Assembly: GCA_002499085.1 (NCBI GenBank)
Contig: DAKD01000032.1
Coordinates: 1-64,000, forward strand
Direction: 5' to 3'
Origin: Methanomassiliicoccales archaeon UBA280
GTDB taxonomy: Archaea; Thermoplasmatota; Thermoplasmata; SG8-5
DNA: 64,000 bases
The notes under the pieces were generated by a model. The model had not been told where the DNA came from, searched no databases, and worked only from the letters and a program-made list of their open reading frames with translations. This document shows, piece after piece, positions 25,395 to 34,146 of this stretch; within the stretch, counting starts at the first letter, position 1, and each line of letters opens with the position of its first letter. The position numbers were made by a program, and so were the translations under genes.

Positions 25395-26431
25395 AATCCT
25401 TAACCATCACGTCCACAAGGACTGCGGCAGGAAAGACGACAGTCGGTTTGGGCATTGCCCTGAACACCAAGCTGAAATGCGGCTTCTACAAGCCCTACGG
25501 TGACCATCTGGTCTACAGCAAGAAGAACCTCCATGACCTCGACGCCATGGTCTTCCATAACTGGCTGGGCATGGACAATATAGTTCTGGAAAGCACGCTC
25601 GGCTTCGACGCTGACAAGATAATATCCCACTGGAACCACAAGGAGCTGGACAGCGTTCTGAAGCGGAATTACGAGGCTGTTCGGGCCAAGCACGATCTCA
25701 CCATAGTGGAGACTGCCAGGAATTACTCTTTCGGCGGGCACATGGACATGGATTCCATTTCCCTGGCGCAGAAATTCGACTCCGAGATACTCCTGGTCGC
25801 GGAGGGGGACGTGTCCCTCATCCTGGACAAGGTCCTGGCCATAGCCAAGTGCGCCGAGAACATCGCCAAGTTCAAGGGCATCGTCATAAACAAGGTCAGC
25901 GAGGAGGACTGGGACAAGGTGAAGATCGAGGTCCCGCCGGTGCTGGAGAGGAAGGGCATAAAGCTCCTCGGCATGCTTCCCAAGCATCCCGAGCTTGAAT
26001 GGGGCCACATGCGCCTGGTCCTGGAGAAGCTCAACGCCAAACTGATTGCGGGGGGCGACGGCATCGGCAAGGTCGTCAAGACTGTGCAGGTGGGTGCGCT
26101 GAGCGCCGAGCAGGCAATGAAGATGCCTAACTTCTTCCGGGAGAACAAGGTCCTCATCACGGGCGGCGACAGGATCGACCTGATCTACGCATGCCTGGCT
26201 CCCGAGACCGCTGGCATCGTTCTCACCAACAACATACTGCCGCATCCCAAGGTAATAGCGAAGGCCGACGACATGGACATTCCGATCCTCTCGGTGCACA
26301 TGGACACCTACTCGACAGCCAAGGCAGTCGAGAAGATCATCGCCGAGATTTCCCCGGATGAGGTTGACAAGAGAGAGCTGATCAAGAACATGGCTAAAAA
26401 GGAACTTGACCTGGATGCCATTCTGGCATAA
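25391..26431 (+). CDS. BioD-like P-loop protein with DRTGG domain
   Basis: The 346-residue protein starts with a dethiobiotin-synthetase-type P-loop (ITSTRTAAGKTTVGLGIALN) and continues with AEGDVSLILDKVLAI and FKGIVINKV. The C-terminal half (about 215-330) matches a DRTGG domain (VLITGGDRIDLIYACL, GIVLTNNILPHPKVI). The same two domains form the N-terminal regulatory part of many phosphotransacetylases (COG0857). Translational coupling to acd suggests that it regulates or senses acyl-CoA/acetate metabolism; that is inference. Confidence 0.8.
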   Translation: MKSLTITSTRTAAGKTTVGLGIALNTKLKCGFYKPYGDHLVYSKKNLHDLDAMVFHNWLGMDNIVLESTLGFDADKIISHWNHKELDSVLKRNYEAVRAKHDLTIVETARNYSFGGHMDMDSISLAQKFDSEILLVAEGDVSLILDKVLAIAKCAENIAKFKGIVINKVSEEDWDKVKIEVPPVLERKGIKLLGMLPKHPELEWGHMRLVLEKLNAKLIAGGDGIGKVVKTVQVGALSAEQAMKMPNFFRENKVLITGGDRIDLIYACLAPETAGIVLTNNILPHPKVIAKADDMDIPILSVHMDTYSTAKAVEKIIAEISPDEVDKRELIKNMAKKELDLDAILA

Positions 26432-26435
26432 TGTC

Positions 26436-27722
26436 TCACAATTCTTTGTTCACGTCATCCAGAAGCCGCTTCGCGCCTATCTCTTCGAAAAGGGCCTTCG
26501 CGTCAGCGAACATCTGTTTGGCCTTCTTCCTGTCGCCCTTGGCCTTGTACATCTTTCCCAAATCGAAAAGCAGCTGGCCCTTGTGATACTTGGATGAGAG
26601 GCCTTCGGTTATCTCCATGGCCTTTGCAAAGAGTTCCTCTGCCTTGGCCCAGTCCTTCTTCTTCGAATGTCCCATGGCCTGGAGCCTGATGGAGCCCTGT
26701 ATGCCCATGGTGTCGTTCAGCGGCTCCAGCATCTTGAGGGCCTTATCGCCGCGGGTTATGGCCTCGTCCACCTCGTCAATGTTGAGAAGCGCCTCGCCCG
26801 AGTTGAACAGGCTCCAGCCTATGAACTGCTGGTTGTTGATCATCCTGGCGAATTCCTCGGATTTCTCGAAATGCGATATGGCCTTCTTCCATTCCTTCTG
26901 CTGCATGTAGGAATCGCCGATGTTGTTGTAGACCCTGGAAAGCTGGCGGTGGTCCCTCACGCCCTCGAGCAGTGGTATGCTCCGGTCGAACCAGTCTATG
27001 GCCTTCACAAGGTCGCCCAGGTCGCTGTACACGAGCCCGAACTCGATCATGATCTGGCCAAGCAGTCCCTCGTCACCTGTTCTCTCTGCATTGGAATGGC
27101 CTTTCTCGAGCCATTCCAGGGCGCGGCTGTAGTTGTTCCTGTGCCATTCGAGATGACCGAGCCACCTGGAGGCGTCCGCAATGCCCAGGGGATAATCGGC
27201 CGACTGCGATATGGAGAGGCCTTTGTTGAGGTACTCTATGGCTTCGTCCCACTTGTCATTTCTCTCGAATATCAGCCCTATGCCGATGTTGGCCTCGGCT
27301 TCCTTGAGCGGGTAGTCGGCCTTCTTCGCGTACCTGATGGCATTCCTGAAAGCCCTGTCGCCCTCGTCGAAATCACCTATGACCTGGCAGGCGGTGCCCA
27401 ATGAAACATAGATGTCAGCGAAGCGCCTTGCCATGTTGGGGTCGCCTTCCTTGCCCTTGAGCGTGTCCAGCTCCATCTGGACCTTGAGCTTGCGAATCTG
27501 GTTGCCCACCTTCTGGGCTGTCTCGTCGCCCTTGGAGGGCCTGATGGCCCTGATGAGGGCCGGCGTGAGCCGGATAAGGTCGCTGACCTTTATCTCCTCG
27601 GGCCTGATGCTGAGCTCGGAGCACTGCGTGATGAAAACCGTCTGGCCAAACTCCGGCCCCAGCTCCGCATTGAGAATCCGCCTAATCTCGGATACGAGCT
27701 TGTAGCCAGGTTGTTCTATCAT
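26436..27722 (-). CDS. Tetratricopeptide repeat protein
   Basis: The 428-residue protein has an N-terminal helical domain of about 110 residues (YKLVSEIRRILNAELG), then eight or nine TPR units from about 115 (DIYVSLGTACQVIGDFDEGD, AIEYLNKGLSISQSADYPLG, VYNNIGDSYMQQKEWKKAI) to the acidic-basic C-terminus. It is a protein-interaction scaffold; partners are unknown. The ATG at 27720-27722 is chosen because the extension to 27788 crosses promoter-like sequence. Confidence 0.8.
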   Translation of the reverse strand: MIEQPGYKLVSEIRRILNAELGPEFGQTVFITQCSELSIRPEEIKVSDLIRLTPALIRAIRPSKGDETAQKVGNQIRKLKVQMELDTLKGKEGDPNMARRFADIYVSLGTACQVIGDFDEGDRAFRNAIRYAKKADYPLKEAEANIGIGLIFERNDKWDEAIEYLNKGLSISQSADYPLGIADASRWLGHLEWHRNNYSRALEWLEKGHSNAERTGDEGLLGQIMIEFGLVYSDLGDLVKAIDWFDRSIPLLEGVRDHRQLSRVYNNIGDSYMQQKEWKKAISHFEKSEEFARMINNQQFIGWSLFNSGEALLNIDEVDEAITRGDKALKMLEPLNDTMGIQGSIRLQAMGHSKKKDWAKAEELFAKAMEITEGLSSKYHKGQLLFDLGKMYKAKGDRKKAKQMFADAKALFEEIGAKRLLDDVNKEL

Positions 27723-27811
27723 GCCGTCTTTCCCGGTACATAAATAACGGGGACTCTTAAAAAGGTATTGATACCGGGAACTTGTCAAGAATTCAGGGAT
27801 ATTGGGACAAG

Positions 27812-28002
27812 TTGCTAGGGTCTAGGGTCTGCGCCAATAATATGGGATAAAGGGTCTAGGGTCTAGGGGAGCTGGCTTGGTTTGGACAAGCCAGCAAATG
27901 CGATTTGGAGGCACCCTATGACCCTATCGCTGAATCAGAGATTCGGCTCAGTCGCGACACTTTGTCGCTCCTAGCCCCTAGCCCCTAGACCCTATGACCC
28001 TG
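27812..28002. repeat. Family B MITE-like element, copy 1
   Basis: About 190 bases nearly identical to 38881-39064. The left end carries tandem TAGGGTC-type heptamers, the right end the reverse complement (CCCCTAGACCCTA), giving terminal inverted repeats. Inside are GCTGGCTTG/CAAGCCAGC, GCTGAATC/GATTCGGC and GCGACA/TGTCGC hairpins. It is non-coding. The rest of 27723-28066 holds nothing else that I see. Confidence 0.8.
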
Positions 28003-28066
28003 AACCAAAATATTCACCAAGAATTAGACAGACCCATACCAGCCCAAGTACGACGAATCGCGGCGC

Positions 28067-28456
28067 TCAGACAACATCCAGGCTGATTTCCCGGCCGTCC
28101 CGGGAATATGCCCGCCAGGAACCCATGTCATATGGATATCCGATGATTATGTGGACTGGCCCGGTCTGGGCGAAAAGCCTCAGGTCCTCGTCCGACGGAT
28201 GGTTGTCTCCGGACGGGTGCGAGTGTGCGGTGCCCACCCGCCTGAAATCTATGGGAAGATCATGAAGCCTGAGTATGGCATAGCGCTCGCTTGCTATCGT
28301 GCCCGGGCCAAGCCAGAACTCGAATATTATCCCGTCCTCCGCGATAAGGAAACAGGAGAATTCATGCGGTTGGGGCGATTCATAGGCCGATCTCGAGGCT
28401 GCGAGCAGGTCCGCGAGAAGCTTCCTGTTGATGGCAGTGACCTTCTTCCTGGGCAA
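28067..28456 (-). CDS. JAMM/MPN+ metalloprotease
   Basis: The 129-residue protein carries GTAHSHPSGDNHPSDEDLRL, the H-x-H-P-x7-S-x2-D zinc site of JAMM proteases, with an upstream glutamate in FSCFLIAEDG or DGIIFEFWL. Archaeal members remove ubiquitin-like SAMPs or act on tRNA-thiolation carriers. It is four bases from nadK, so the two are an operon. Specificity is inferred from family only. Confidence 0.85.
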   Translation of the reverse strand: MPRKKVTAINRKLLADLLAASRSAYESPQPHEFSCFLIAEDGIIFEFWLGPGTIASERYAILRLHDLPIDFRRVGTAHSHPSGDNHPSDEDLRLFAQTGPVHIIIGYPYDMGSWRAYSRDGREISLDVV

Positions 28457-28460
28457 TGCC

Positions 28461-29264
28461 TCACATCCTCAGTTTCTTCCAGGCCCGGTCGTAGAAATCC
28501 TCCTGGAACCTCACGAACCTTGCCGGGTTCTCGGAACGGCTCAGCCTGAGCACATCCTCCGGGTCTATCCGTATCTCGTCCTGACCGTCCAGCACCATCA
28601 TGCACCTCTTCTTGTCCGCGTGCCTGACCTCGACCGTGCTGTTCGCCGGAATGACCAGCGGGCGAATCGCCAGGTTGAAGGGGGCTATGGGCGCCAGAAC
28701 GAATGCATCGACCCGGGGGTCGATTATTGGGCCGCCTACGCTCATGGCATAGCTTGTCGAGCCTGTGGGCGTGGAGATTATGAGGCCGTCCGCTCTTACA
28801 TTGAGGGCGGGCTTGCCGTCAACCAGGACGTCGAAATGGTGCATCTTGGAGACATGGCTGGTGTGCAGCACAGCCTCGTTGATGCAGTCGGGAAGCCTTG
28901 TCTCGTTGCGCATGACCTTGAGACGCATCCTCTCCTCGACCGTGTACTGGCCGGAAAGTATCCTTTTCACCCGGGCAGTTATCTCGTCCCTCGGTATCTC
29001 GGTGAGGAAGCCAAGCTGGCCCGCGTTTATCCCGGCAATGACGTGATTGCATCTCTGGAGCGCATAGAGGATGGTGCCGTCCCCGCCTATGGTTATGAGC
29101 ACGTCGATTTCCATGGCTTCGAGGGGTTGGCCCTTCTTCCCGAGTTTCTTCGCAAGCTCGAATTCGTACACGATCTCGGCCCTGTCCTCCAGGACCGGGC
29201 ACAGTTCTGCGAGGACATTGTCCACATCCCTCAGCTTCGGATTTGCCAGTATCCCGATTCTCAT
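28461..29264 (-). CDS. nadK: NAD kinase
   Basis: The 267-residue protein starts MRIGILANPK and shows the diagnostic VLITIGGDGTILYAL (GGDG), a GQLGFLTEI motif and ADGLIISTPTGSTSYAMSVG (NAD-binding NE/D and TGST region). It phosphorylates NAD to NADP using ATP or polyphosphate. The start overlaps the inositol-phosphatase stop by four bases. A longer frame to 29303 exists but lies inside the neighbour. Confidence 0.93.
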   Translation of the reverse strand: MRIGILANPKLRDVDNVLAELCPVLEDRAEIVYEFELAKKLGKKGQPLEAMEIDVLITIGGDGTILYALQRCNHVIAGINAGQLGFLTEIPRDEITARVKRILSGQYTVEERMRLKVMRNETRLPDCINEAVLHTSHVSKMHHFDVLVDGKPALNVRADGLIISTPTGSTSYAMSVGGPIIDPRVDAFVLAPIAPFNLAIRPLVIPANSTVEVRHADKKRCMMVLDGQDEIRIDPEDVLRLSRSENPARFVRFQEDFYDRAWKKLRM

Positions 29265-30028
29265 GTCAGCAGCCTCCTGGCCTCTTCGGAGCCGGCCGCG
29301 CACATGTTCCTTCTCTCATCGAGGGACAATGGCATGTCCAGTATTTCATTATTTTCGTCCCAAGCCTGGCCGCCCGCCTCGCGCAGGACCAGGACTGCCG
29401 CGGCAATGTCGATGATCCTCGGGCTCTTGCTGATATCCGGGTACCTCACTAGGAATGCGTCGGCCTGGCCGCTTGCCACGGAGCACAGCTCGAGCGCAGT
29501 GGAGCCAAGGCATCTCACCCTCTTGAACCTTGAAGCCACTGTGTGAACCAGTGGGTCGGCCGCGCCGCCCAGGTATGCCATCAGCAGCTTCTCGGCTCCC
29601 GGCTCTTTCACCCTTATCGACGCACCGTTCAGCGTGGCGCCCTTCCCCTTGGAAGCGTGGAATGCATCCCCGGTGACCAGGTTCATCACAAGGCCCTCGC
29701 GCATTCCTGAAAGCGAGTCCTTTCCCACTGCCAGCGATACGCTGTAGAACGGTATGCCTGCGCAGGCATTGTGCGTGCCGTCGATCGGGTCCGCGACCAG
29801 CACGTCCCCGAATCCGCGGTCGATGATCCCGGCTTCCTCGCTCAGAACATTGAGGCGGACATCCTTATCATCCAGGTACCGGAGGATGGCGTCCTCCGCG
29901 ACCTTGTCGATGTAACTTGTCGGCGTGCCGTCCGCGCCCATTCCGACGGACTTTGCCCTCTCTTCCAATGACAACGCTGAAACAGCTTGCCTGACTGCCC
30001 CGGCCATACCGAGGAGCTTTTCCCTCAT
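29261..30028 (-). CDS. Inositol monophosphatase-family phosphatase
   Basis: The 255-residue protein has the two metal motifs of the family: VLSEEAGIID and VADPIDGTHNACAGIPFYSV (DPIDGT), plus a C-terminal PRIIDIAAAVLVLREAGG region. In archaea such enzymes act as inositol monophosphatase and often fructose-1,6-bisphosphatase. The pairing with nadK is common in archaea, where the two activities are sometimes fused. Exact substrate is not decidable. Confidence 0.88.
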   Translation of the reverse strand: MREKLLGMAGAVRQAVSALSLEERAKSVGMGADGTPTSYIDKVAEDAILRYLDDKDVRLNVLSEEAGIIDRGFGDVLVADPIDGTHNACAGIPFYSVSLAVGKDSLSGMREGLVMNLVTGDAFHASKGKGATLNGASIRVKEPGAEKLLMAYLGGAADPLVHTVASRFKRVRCLGSTALELCSVASGQADAFLVRYPDISKSPRIIDIAAAVLVLREAGGQAWDENNEILDMPLSLDERRNMCAAGSEEARRLLT

Positions 30029-30059
30029 GATATGGCCCAGGCCGACTCATCATAAAAAA

Positions 30060-30320
30060 CTATCTGCCGAAAGGGAAAACAGAGGAGAGGCCATCCCCGG
30101 TTGCCCGGCTGATCAGCTTCCGGATGCTGAAGCTCTCCTCGAATTGACTGGCCAGCTTTTCGGCCAGCTTCCTGTCCATCCCGCCCCTGATCATGCCCTT
30201 CCTGAGCTTCCTGGCAGCCTTCTTTGCCCTGCGCTTGAACCTGAGGGCGGAGAAAACCAGCCTGATCGTCAGTCCGGGCACCCTGGCCAGGGCGGCCAGC
30301 GGGAGTTCACTCATCTTCAA
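30060..30320 (-). CDS. Small basic helical protein, uncharacterised
   Basis: The 86-residue protein is strongly basic in the middle (RFKRRAKKAARKLRKGMIRG), with a helix containing MDRKLAEKLASQFEESFSI. It overlaps the upstream acidic gene by 14 bases, suggesting translational coupling and possibly a charge-paired complex. I do not recognise the family. Confidence 0.6.
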   Translation of the reverse strand: MKMSELPLAALARVPGLTIRLVFSALRFKRRAKKAARKLRKGMIRGGMDRKLAEKLASQFEESFSIRKLISRATGDGLSSVFPFGR

Positions 30321-30702
30321 ACTTCCTTGCGATCTTGGCCTTGACTTTCTTCTCTATCTCGTCGCCCAGGTCATCATGGTTCCCGTGGCCGTGATTGCCT
30401 ATGTTGATGCCGCCGCTCTCGCCCAGCACCTTGGATATCATGCCTCCGGGGCTGGAGCTGTCCATGAACTTCTGCGTGAGCTGGAAGGCCTTGTCCTCGT
30501 CCATTCCCGCGTCTATCATCGACTTGTAGAACTTCGCGACCGCCATGCCGAAAGCCTCAGACTTCTCCGCGCTGAACAGCGCCTCGGTTATCTCGTTCAG
30601 CAGCTTGGGCACTGTCGAGCTTACTGCCTCCAGTATCTCTTTCACTTCCTGGGCGTCATTCTTGGAGCCCAGCACATCCTTCTCTATGTCGTCTTTTGCC
30701 AT
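30307..30702 (-). CDS. Acidic helical protein with a His/Gly/Asn segment, uncharacterised
   Basis: The 131-residue protein is mainly amphipathic helix (VKEILEAVSSTVPKLLNEIT, KAFQLTQKFMDSSS). A short linker, GGINIGNHGHGNHDDLG, could bind metal, and a charged tail follows. It precedes the basic 86-residue protein with overlapping ends. Family unknown. Confidence 0.65.
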   Translation of the reverse strand: MAKDDIEKDVLGSKNDAQEVKEILEAVSSTVPKLLNEITEALFSAEKSEAFGMAVAKFYKSMIDAGMDEDKAFQLTQKFMDSSSPGGMISKVLGESGGINIGNHGHGNHDDLGDEIEKKVKAKIARKFEDE

Positions 30703-30847
30703 ATTTCATACCTCCTGCGAGCGGTTTTCCCGCTTCTGATACTCAATAGTTTGGGCAGAGTATTTAAATGAGGTGGAAAAATGTGAGCAGTTTGGGTGCA
30801 GTTGACTCGGGCAGTTCGGAGCCGTTGAAACGCATATTCGTGGCAGC

Positions 30848-31263
30848 ATGCCCCGGCTGATGGCGGCAATTTCCGGATTGAAGGCCGGGGTCGTATATTC
30901 TCATCTGTATGGGTGACAGAGCATTTTAGGGCAGTTTGTTGCTCTATTCTCGGGGGCCTCGCCTGTACGAGCATCGTAGCTCCTAGGCAAATCCCAACAT
31001 CGATGCGAGTGAGACGAATGGCCCATGCGCTTGTAAACGCCATTCGTTGCAAGGGCGGATGGGTCAGGTACTCGCCCAGCCTGTGCGAGCTGGGTGAAAT
31101 TACGGGCTCCTGCAGGGATTCGTCTCTCTCATCCTTCGCATTGTACATAAAAGTAAAGTTTGAAAGAAACGCATCTGTGCCAGAGCTTGGTTTATGCGCG
31201 ACCGCCCTCCGTTCCAAATGTCCCGCAGGACTTTGGATGCTGCCTAAAACAGGCGGGGCATGC
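30848..31263 (+). repeat. Family A structured repeat, copy 2, with a nested insertion
   Basis: Same order as the 13988 copy: GCCCCGGC/GCCGGGG, AGAGCA/TGCTCT (30918-30945), CCTCGCCTGTA interrupted by about 90 bases and resuming AGGGCGG, then CGCCCAGC/GCTGGGTG (31073-31096), ATTCGTCTCTCTCATCCTT and the TCCAAA...TTTGGA hairpin (31213-31237). The insertion sits in the loop of the CCTCGCC hairpin and carries its own 9-bp stem ACGAATGGC/GCCATTCGT (31014-31047). Confidence 0.65.
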
Positions 31264-31299
31264 TGCTTGACTTTTTTCGAACCATTGGATATACGAAAC

Positions 31300-31470
31300 T
31301 CTTGAAAGTTTGAAAGAGACGATTCTGTGCAAGAGTTGATAAATGTATACCCCGCCCTGACAGGCGGGGCTTCCTGGGCAGAAAATACATTTGCGCAGAG
31401 ATGCCGCTCAAGCGCACCCGATGAGAAAATGCATTTAAACCCCACCCTGGCAGGTGGGGCATGCTGCTTG
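31300..31470. repeat. IS200/IS605-like terminal palindromes
   Basis: CCCCGCC-CTGACA-GGCGGGG (31350-31369) and CCCCACC-CTGGCA-GGTGGGG (31440-31459) are related hairpins with a compensatory pair change. The first is preceded by GTTTGAAAGAGACGATTCTG, similar to 31158 and 14200. No transposase is present; these look like relics or minimal elements in the gene-free stretch 30703-31492. Confidence 0.5.
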
Positions 31471-31492
31471 GTAAATGCCTCTGGGTGATGAT

Positions 31493-31954
31493 TTATTTCA
31501 TCACCCCCAGCAATTTGAGCCATTTCTCTACAAGTTCGTCCGAGACCTTGTATTTCTTAACCTTCCTGTCCCCCACGACCTCGATGGCCCTGGCATCCTC
31601 CAGCTCCTTGAGCTTGTCCCGGACTGTTTTCCTGGACGATGTCCCGCGCTTCTCCTTCAGGATGTCGGCTATCTGGGAGATGTTCAGCTCCTTCTTCTCG
31701 AACAGTATGACCAGTATCTCCTGGGCGATAGGGTCCTTGACCGACGGGACCAGCATCTCCGGCGAGACTTTGCCGTGCTGCTGGTACAGGTTGATGATCT
31801 TCAGGTAGCCGGAGGCCATCTCGTTGAACTTGGCCATCAGGGACATCGCTTCCTGGTAGGGCTTCGCCATGTCGGATATCATGCCCTCGAGGTTGTCGAT
31901 TTTATTGGATAGTCTCTCGATTTCCTTGTCCTTGTCCTTCTCCCTGCTGGTCAC
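31493..31954 (-). CDS. Coiled-coil winged-helix regulator
   Basis: The 153-residue protein starts with a charged coiled coil (KDKDKEIERLSNKIDNLEGM) and ends in a winged helix with EILVILFEKKELNISQIADI, SSRKTVRDKLKELEDARAIE and a KVKKYKVSDE wing. It is an ArsR/MarR-like DNA-binding fold with N-terminal dimerisation. Target unknown. It lies 44 bases downstream of purA on the same strand. Confidence 0.75.
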   Translation of the reverse strand: MTSREKDKDKEIERLSNKIDNLEGMISDMAKPYQEAMSLMAKFNEMASGYLKIINLYQQHGKVSPEMLVPSVKDPIAQEILVILFEKKELNISQIADILKEKRGTSSRKTVRDKLKELEDARAIEVVGDRKVKKYKVSDELVEKWLKLLGVMK

Positions 31955-31998
31955 GGGAGAAGGTATCTATAATCGAATATTAGATAGTTATGAATGGT

Positions 31999-33291
31999 TC
32001 AACAGAGGTGGATGTTCTCGTCCCTTCCCGGCCCGTAGGACAGGATTTCGACGGGGATGCCGAGATTGGCCTCTATGAATATGACATATGCGGCAAGGTT
32101 GGGATGGAGCCCTGCCCTGCCATCGGCCGCCGCCTTCTTCCACTCCTTTTGCGTGAGCTTGGGCCAGCCCCTGAGCGCGTGGTACACGGGTTTGCATCTC
32201 TCCAGCTTTCTCATGCTGGCCGGAAAGTCGTGAACGTCGCTGCCCTCGAACGAATAATGCGTGCAGACACTGACCTCGGGAAGGCCGCAGAGCACGTCCG
32301 CCTTGGTCAGGATGACAGAGTCGATGCCGCACAGGCGTATCGAGTATCTGAGCATCACGAGGTCCAGCCAGCCGACCCTTCGTTTGCGGCCGGTCGTGGT
32401 GCCGAACTCCTTTCCCACCGTGCCGATATGCTCTCCCGTGGAATCGCTGAGCTCGGTCGGGAAAGGGCCGGTGCCCACCCTGCTGGTATAGGCCTTGACA
32501 ACGCCGATAACCTTGTTTATCCTGGAAGGGGCCACGCCCGCGCCGGTGCAGCAGCCGCCCGTTACAGTCGCAGAGGACGTGCAATGCGGGTATATGCCGT
32601 GGTCTATGTCCAGGTGAACTCCCTGGGCTCCCTCGAACAGGACGTTCTTTCCGCTGTCCAGGGCTTCGTTTATCAGTACGGATGTGTCGCAGACATGCGG
32701 CGCAAGGGCCTTTCCGTGTCCCGAGTAGGCTTCCAGGATCTGCTCCATGCTGTATTCCATCTTCCCGCCCAGCGCCTCGATGTAGGCCTTCTTGGCAGGA
32801 TAGGCGGCCGCGAGTTTCCTCTCCAGCTCCGCAGGGTCGATGAGGTCGCAGAACCTCATGCCGAACCGCGATGCCTTGTCCGCATAGCAGGGACCTATGC
32901 CCCGCCTTGTTGTTCCGGCAGCAAGCGAGCCCTTCGACTCTTCCTCCAGGCCGTCGATTGTTTTGTGGTAGGGCATTATGACATGGGCGCGGTCGCTGAT
33001 TGCCAGCTTGCCCATTTTGATGCCGAGCTTCTTCAGGCCTCCGAGTTCCCCGAGCAGGACCTCAGGGTCAATGACCAGGCCGTTGCCTATGACCGAGACC
33101 ACGTTCTCCCTGAGGATGCCGGACGGCACCAGGTGGAGCTTGAATGTCTTCTCGCCTATGACTATGGTGTGGCCCGCATTGTTGCCGCCCTGGAACCTCA
33201 CGACCAGATCCGCATCCTGAGCCAGCATATCAGTTATCTTGCCCTTGCCCTCGTCGCCCCATTGAGTGCCGATGATGAGTCTGGATGGCAT
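31999..33291 (-). CDS. purA: Adenylosuccinate synthetase
   Basis: The 430-residue protein begins MPSRLIIGTQWGDEGKGKIT, the GDEGKGK phosphate loop, followed by VRFQGGNNAGHT, GTTRRGIGPCYADKASR, FEGAQGVHLDIDHG and TTTGRKRRVGWLDLV, all PurA signatures. It joins IMP and aspartate with GTP in AMP synthesis. The frame is open to 33444, but the family start is at 33291. Confidence 0.96.
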   Translation of the reverse strand: MPSRLIIGTQWGDEGKGKITDMLAQDADLVVRFQGGNNAGHTIVIGEKTFKLHLVPSGILRENVVSVIGNGLVIDPEVLLGELGGLKKLGIKMGKLAISDRAHVIMPYHKTIDGLEEESKGSLAAGTTRRGIGPCYADKASRFGMRFCDLIDPAELERKLAAAYPAKKAYIEALGGKMEYSMEQILEAYSGHGKALAPHVCDTSVLINEALDSGKNVLFEGAQGVHLDIDHGIYPHCTSSATVTGGCCTGAGVAPSRINKVIGVVKAYTSRVGTGPFPTELSDSTGEHIGTVGKEFGTTTGRKRRVGWLDLVMLRYSIRLCGIDSVILTKADVLCGLPEVSVCTHYSFEGSDVHDFPASMRKLERCKPVYHALRGWPKLTQKEWKKAAADGRAGLHPNLAAYVIFIEANLGIPVEILSYGPGRDENIHLC

Positions 33292-33353
33292 TTCGTCACC
33301 TGTGCGGGATGAGAAGGGCGGTCGATAGATAAAGGCTTTCTCCGCTGCGGAAG

Positions 33354-34067
33354 ATGTATAACGTGATGGACGCATCCGGGTGTGAGGCACAGGACATGGA
33401 CACGGAGCTCCTGAAATGGGTATCGTTCTTCCTTGCGGTGGCATTCATACCCTCGGCGCTTTGGATTATCTGGCTCGTCAGGAGGGCGCATGCAGGCCCG
33501 GGCGCGGCAAGCATAATTGCGATGTTCATATGGGGCGCGGTTTTCGCGGTGATCATCGCAGTGGCGCTCTCCATACTGGCCCCGGAATTCAGCCCCTGGA
33601 GGTACGGTAGCTCCCTGTTCTTCATGGCAGTGATAGTGGCGCCTCTGGCGGAGGAGTTCGCCAAGCCGCTGGGCCTCGGCATCGTGAGAGGCGAGATAGA
33701 TATGGCCAGGGACGGCGTGATACTGGGCGCGACAGCCGGCCTGGGATTCGCGGCCACGGAGAACCTGCTTTACGGCCAGGCAGCGCTGGGCGAGGGCGGC
33801 TGGACCGCGTTCTGGGCCACGGTGGTCCTCAGGGGGATTGCCGCGTGCGCGCTCCATGCCAGCGCCACGGCCGTGACAGGCAGGGGATACGGCTGGGCCA
33901 GGGAGAACATGCATCATGTCGCCGTTGTGATACCGTTCTTCCTCCTTGCCGCGCTCATGCACGGGTTCTACAACTACCTGGCAATCCAGGGTACCGTGAT
34001 GGCTTTGGCCGGGGCGATCGCGTTCTCGCTGCTCGCGATAGGGCTGACTGGGTATTCGGTGAGATGA
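33354..34067 (+). CDS. PrsW-family intramembrane metalloprotease
   Basis: The 237-residue protein has about seven membrane helices and the PrsW motifs: APLAEEFAKPLGL (EE-x-x-K), GLGFAATENLLYG (the E-N pair) and two later histidines in CALHASATAVTG and ALMHGFYNYL. Bacterial PrsW cleaves anti-sigma factors; archaeal targets are unknown. The next ATGs at 33366 and 33396 are alternative starts. Confidence 0.85.
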   Translation: MYNVMDASGCEAQDMDTELLKWVSFFLAVAFIPSALWIIWLVRRAHAGPGAASIIAMFIWGAVFAVIIAVALSILAPEFSPWRYGSSLFFMAVIVAPLAEEFAKPLGLGIVRGEIDMARDGVILGATAGLGFAATENLLYGQAALGEGGWTAFWATVVLRGIAACALHASATAVTGRGYGWARENMHHVAVVIPFFLLAALMHGFYNYLAIQGTVMALAGAIAFSLLAIGLTGYSVR

Positions 34068-34074
34068 CCCGATA

Positions 34075-34086
34075 TTTTTAAATATG
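34075..34086 (+). promoter_or_regulatory. TATA box of the RHH-proteasome operon
   Basis: TTTTTAAATATG lies about 61-72 bases before the chosen ATG at 34147. The predicted transcript start would fall near 34105, within the TACATCA repeats. Confidence 0.5.
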
Positions 34087-34096
34087 CTGTTACTTA

Positions 34097-34125
34097 TACA
34101 TCATAGGTACATCAAAAGTACGTTT
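34097..34125. promoter_or_regulatory. Candidate operator: TAC repeats with 11-bp period
   Basis: TACATCA starts at 34097 and 34108 and TACGTTT at 34119, exactly one helical turn apart, between the TATA box and the ATG. Ribbon-helix-helix proteins usually bind tandem short repeats, and the gene downstream encodes such a domain, so autoregulation is plausible. Confidence 0.4.
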
Positions 34126-34146
34126 AAACGGATTAAAGGTGGAACT

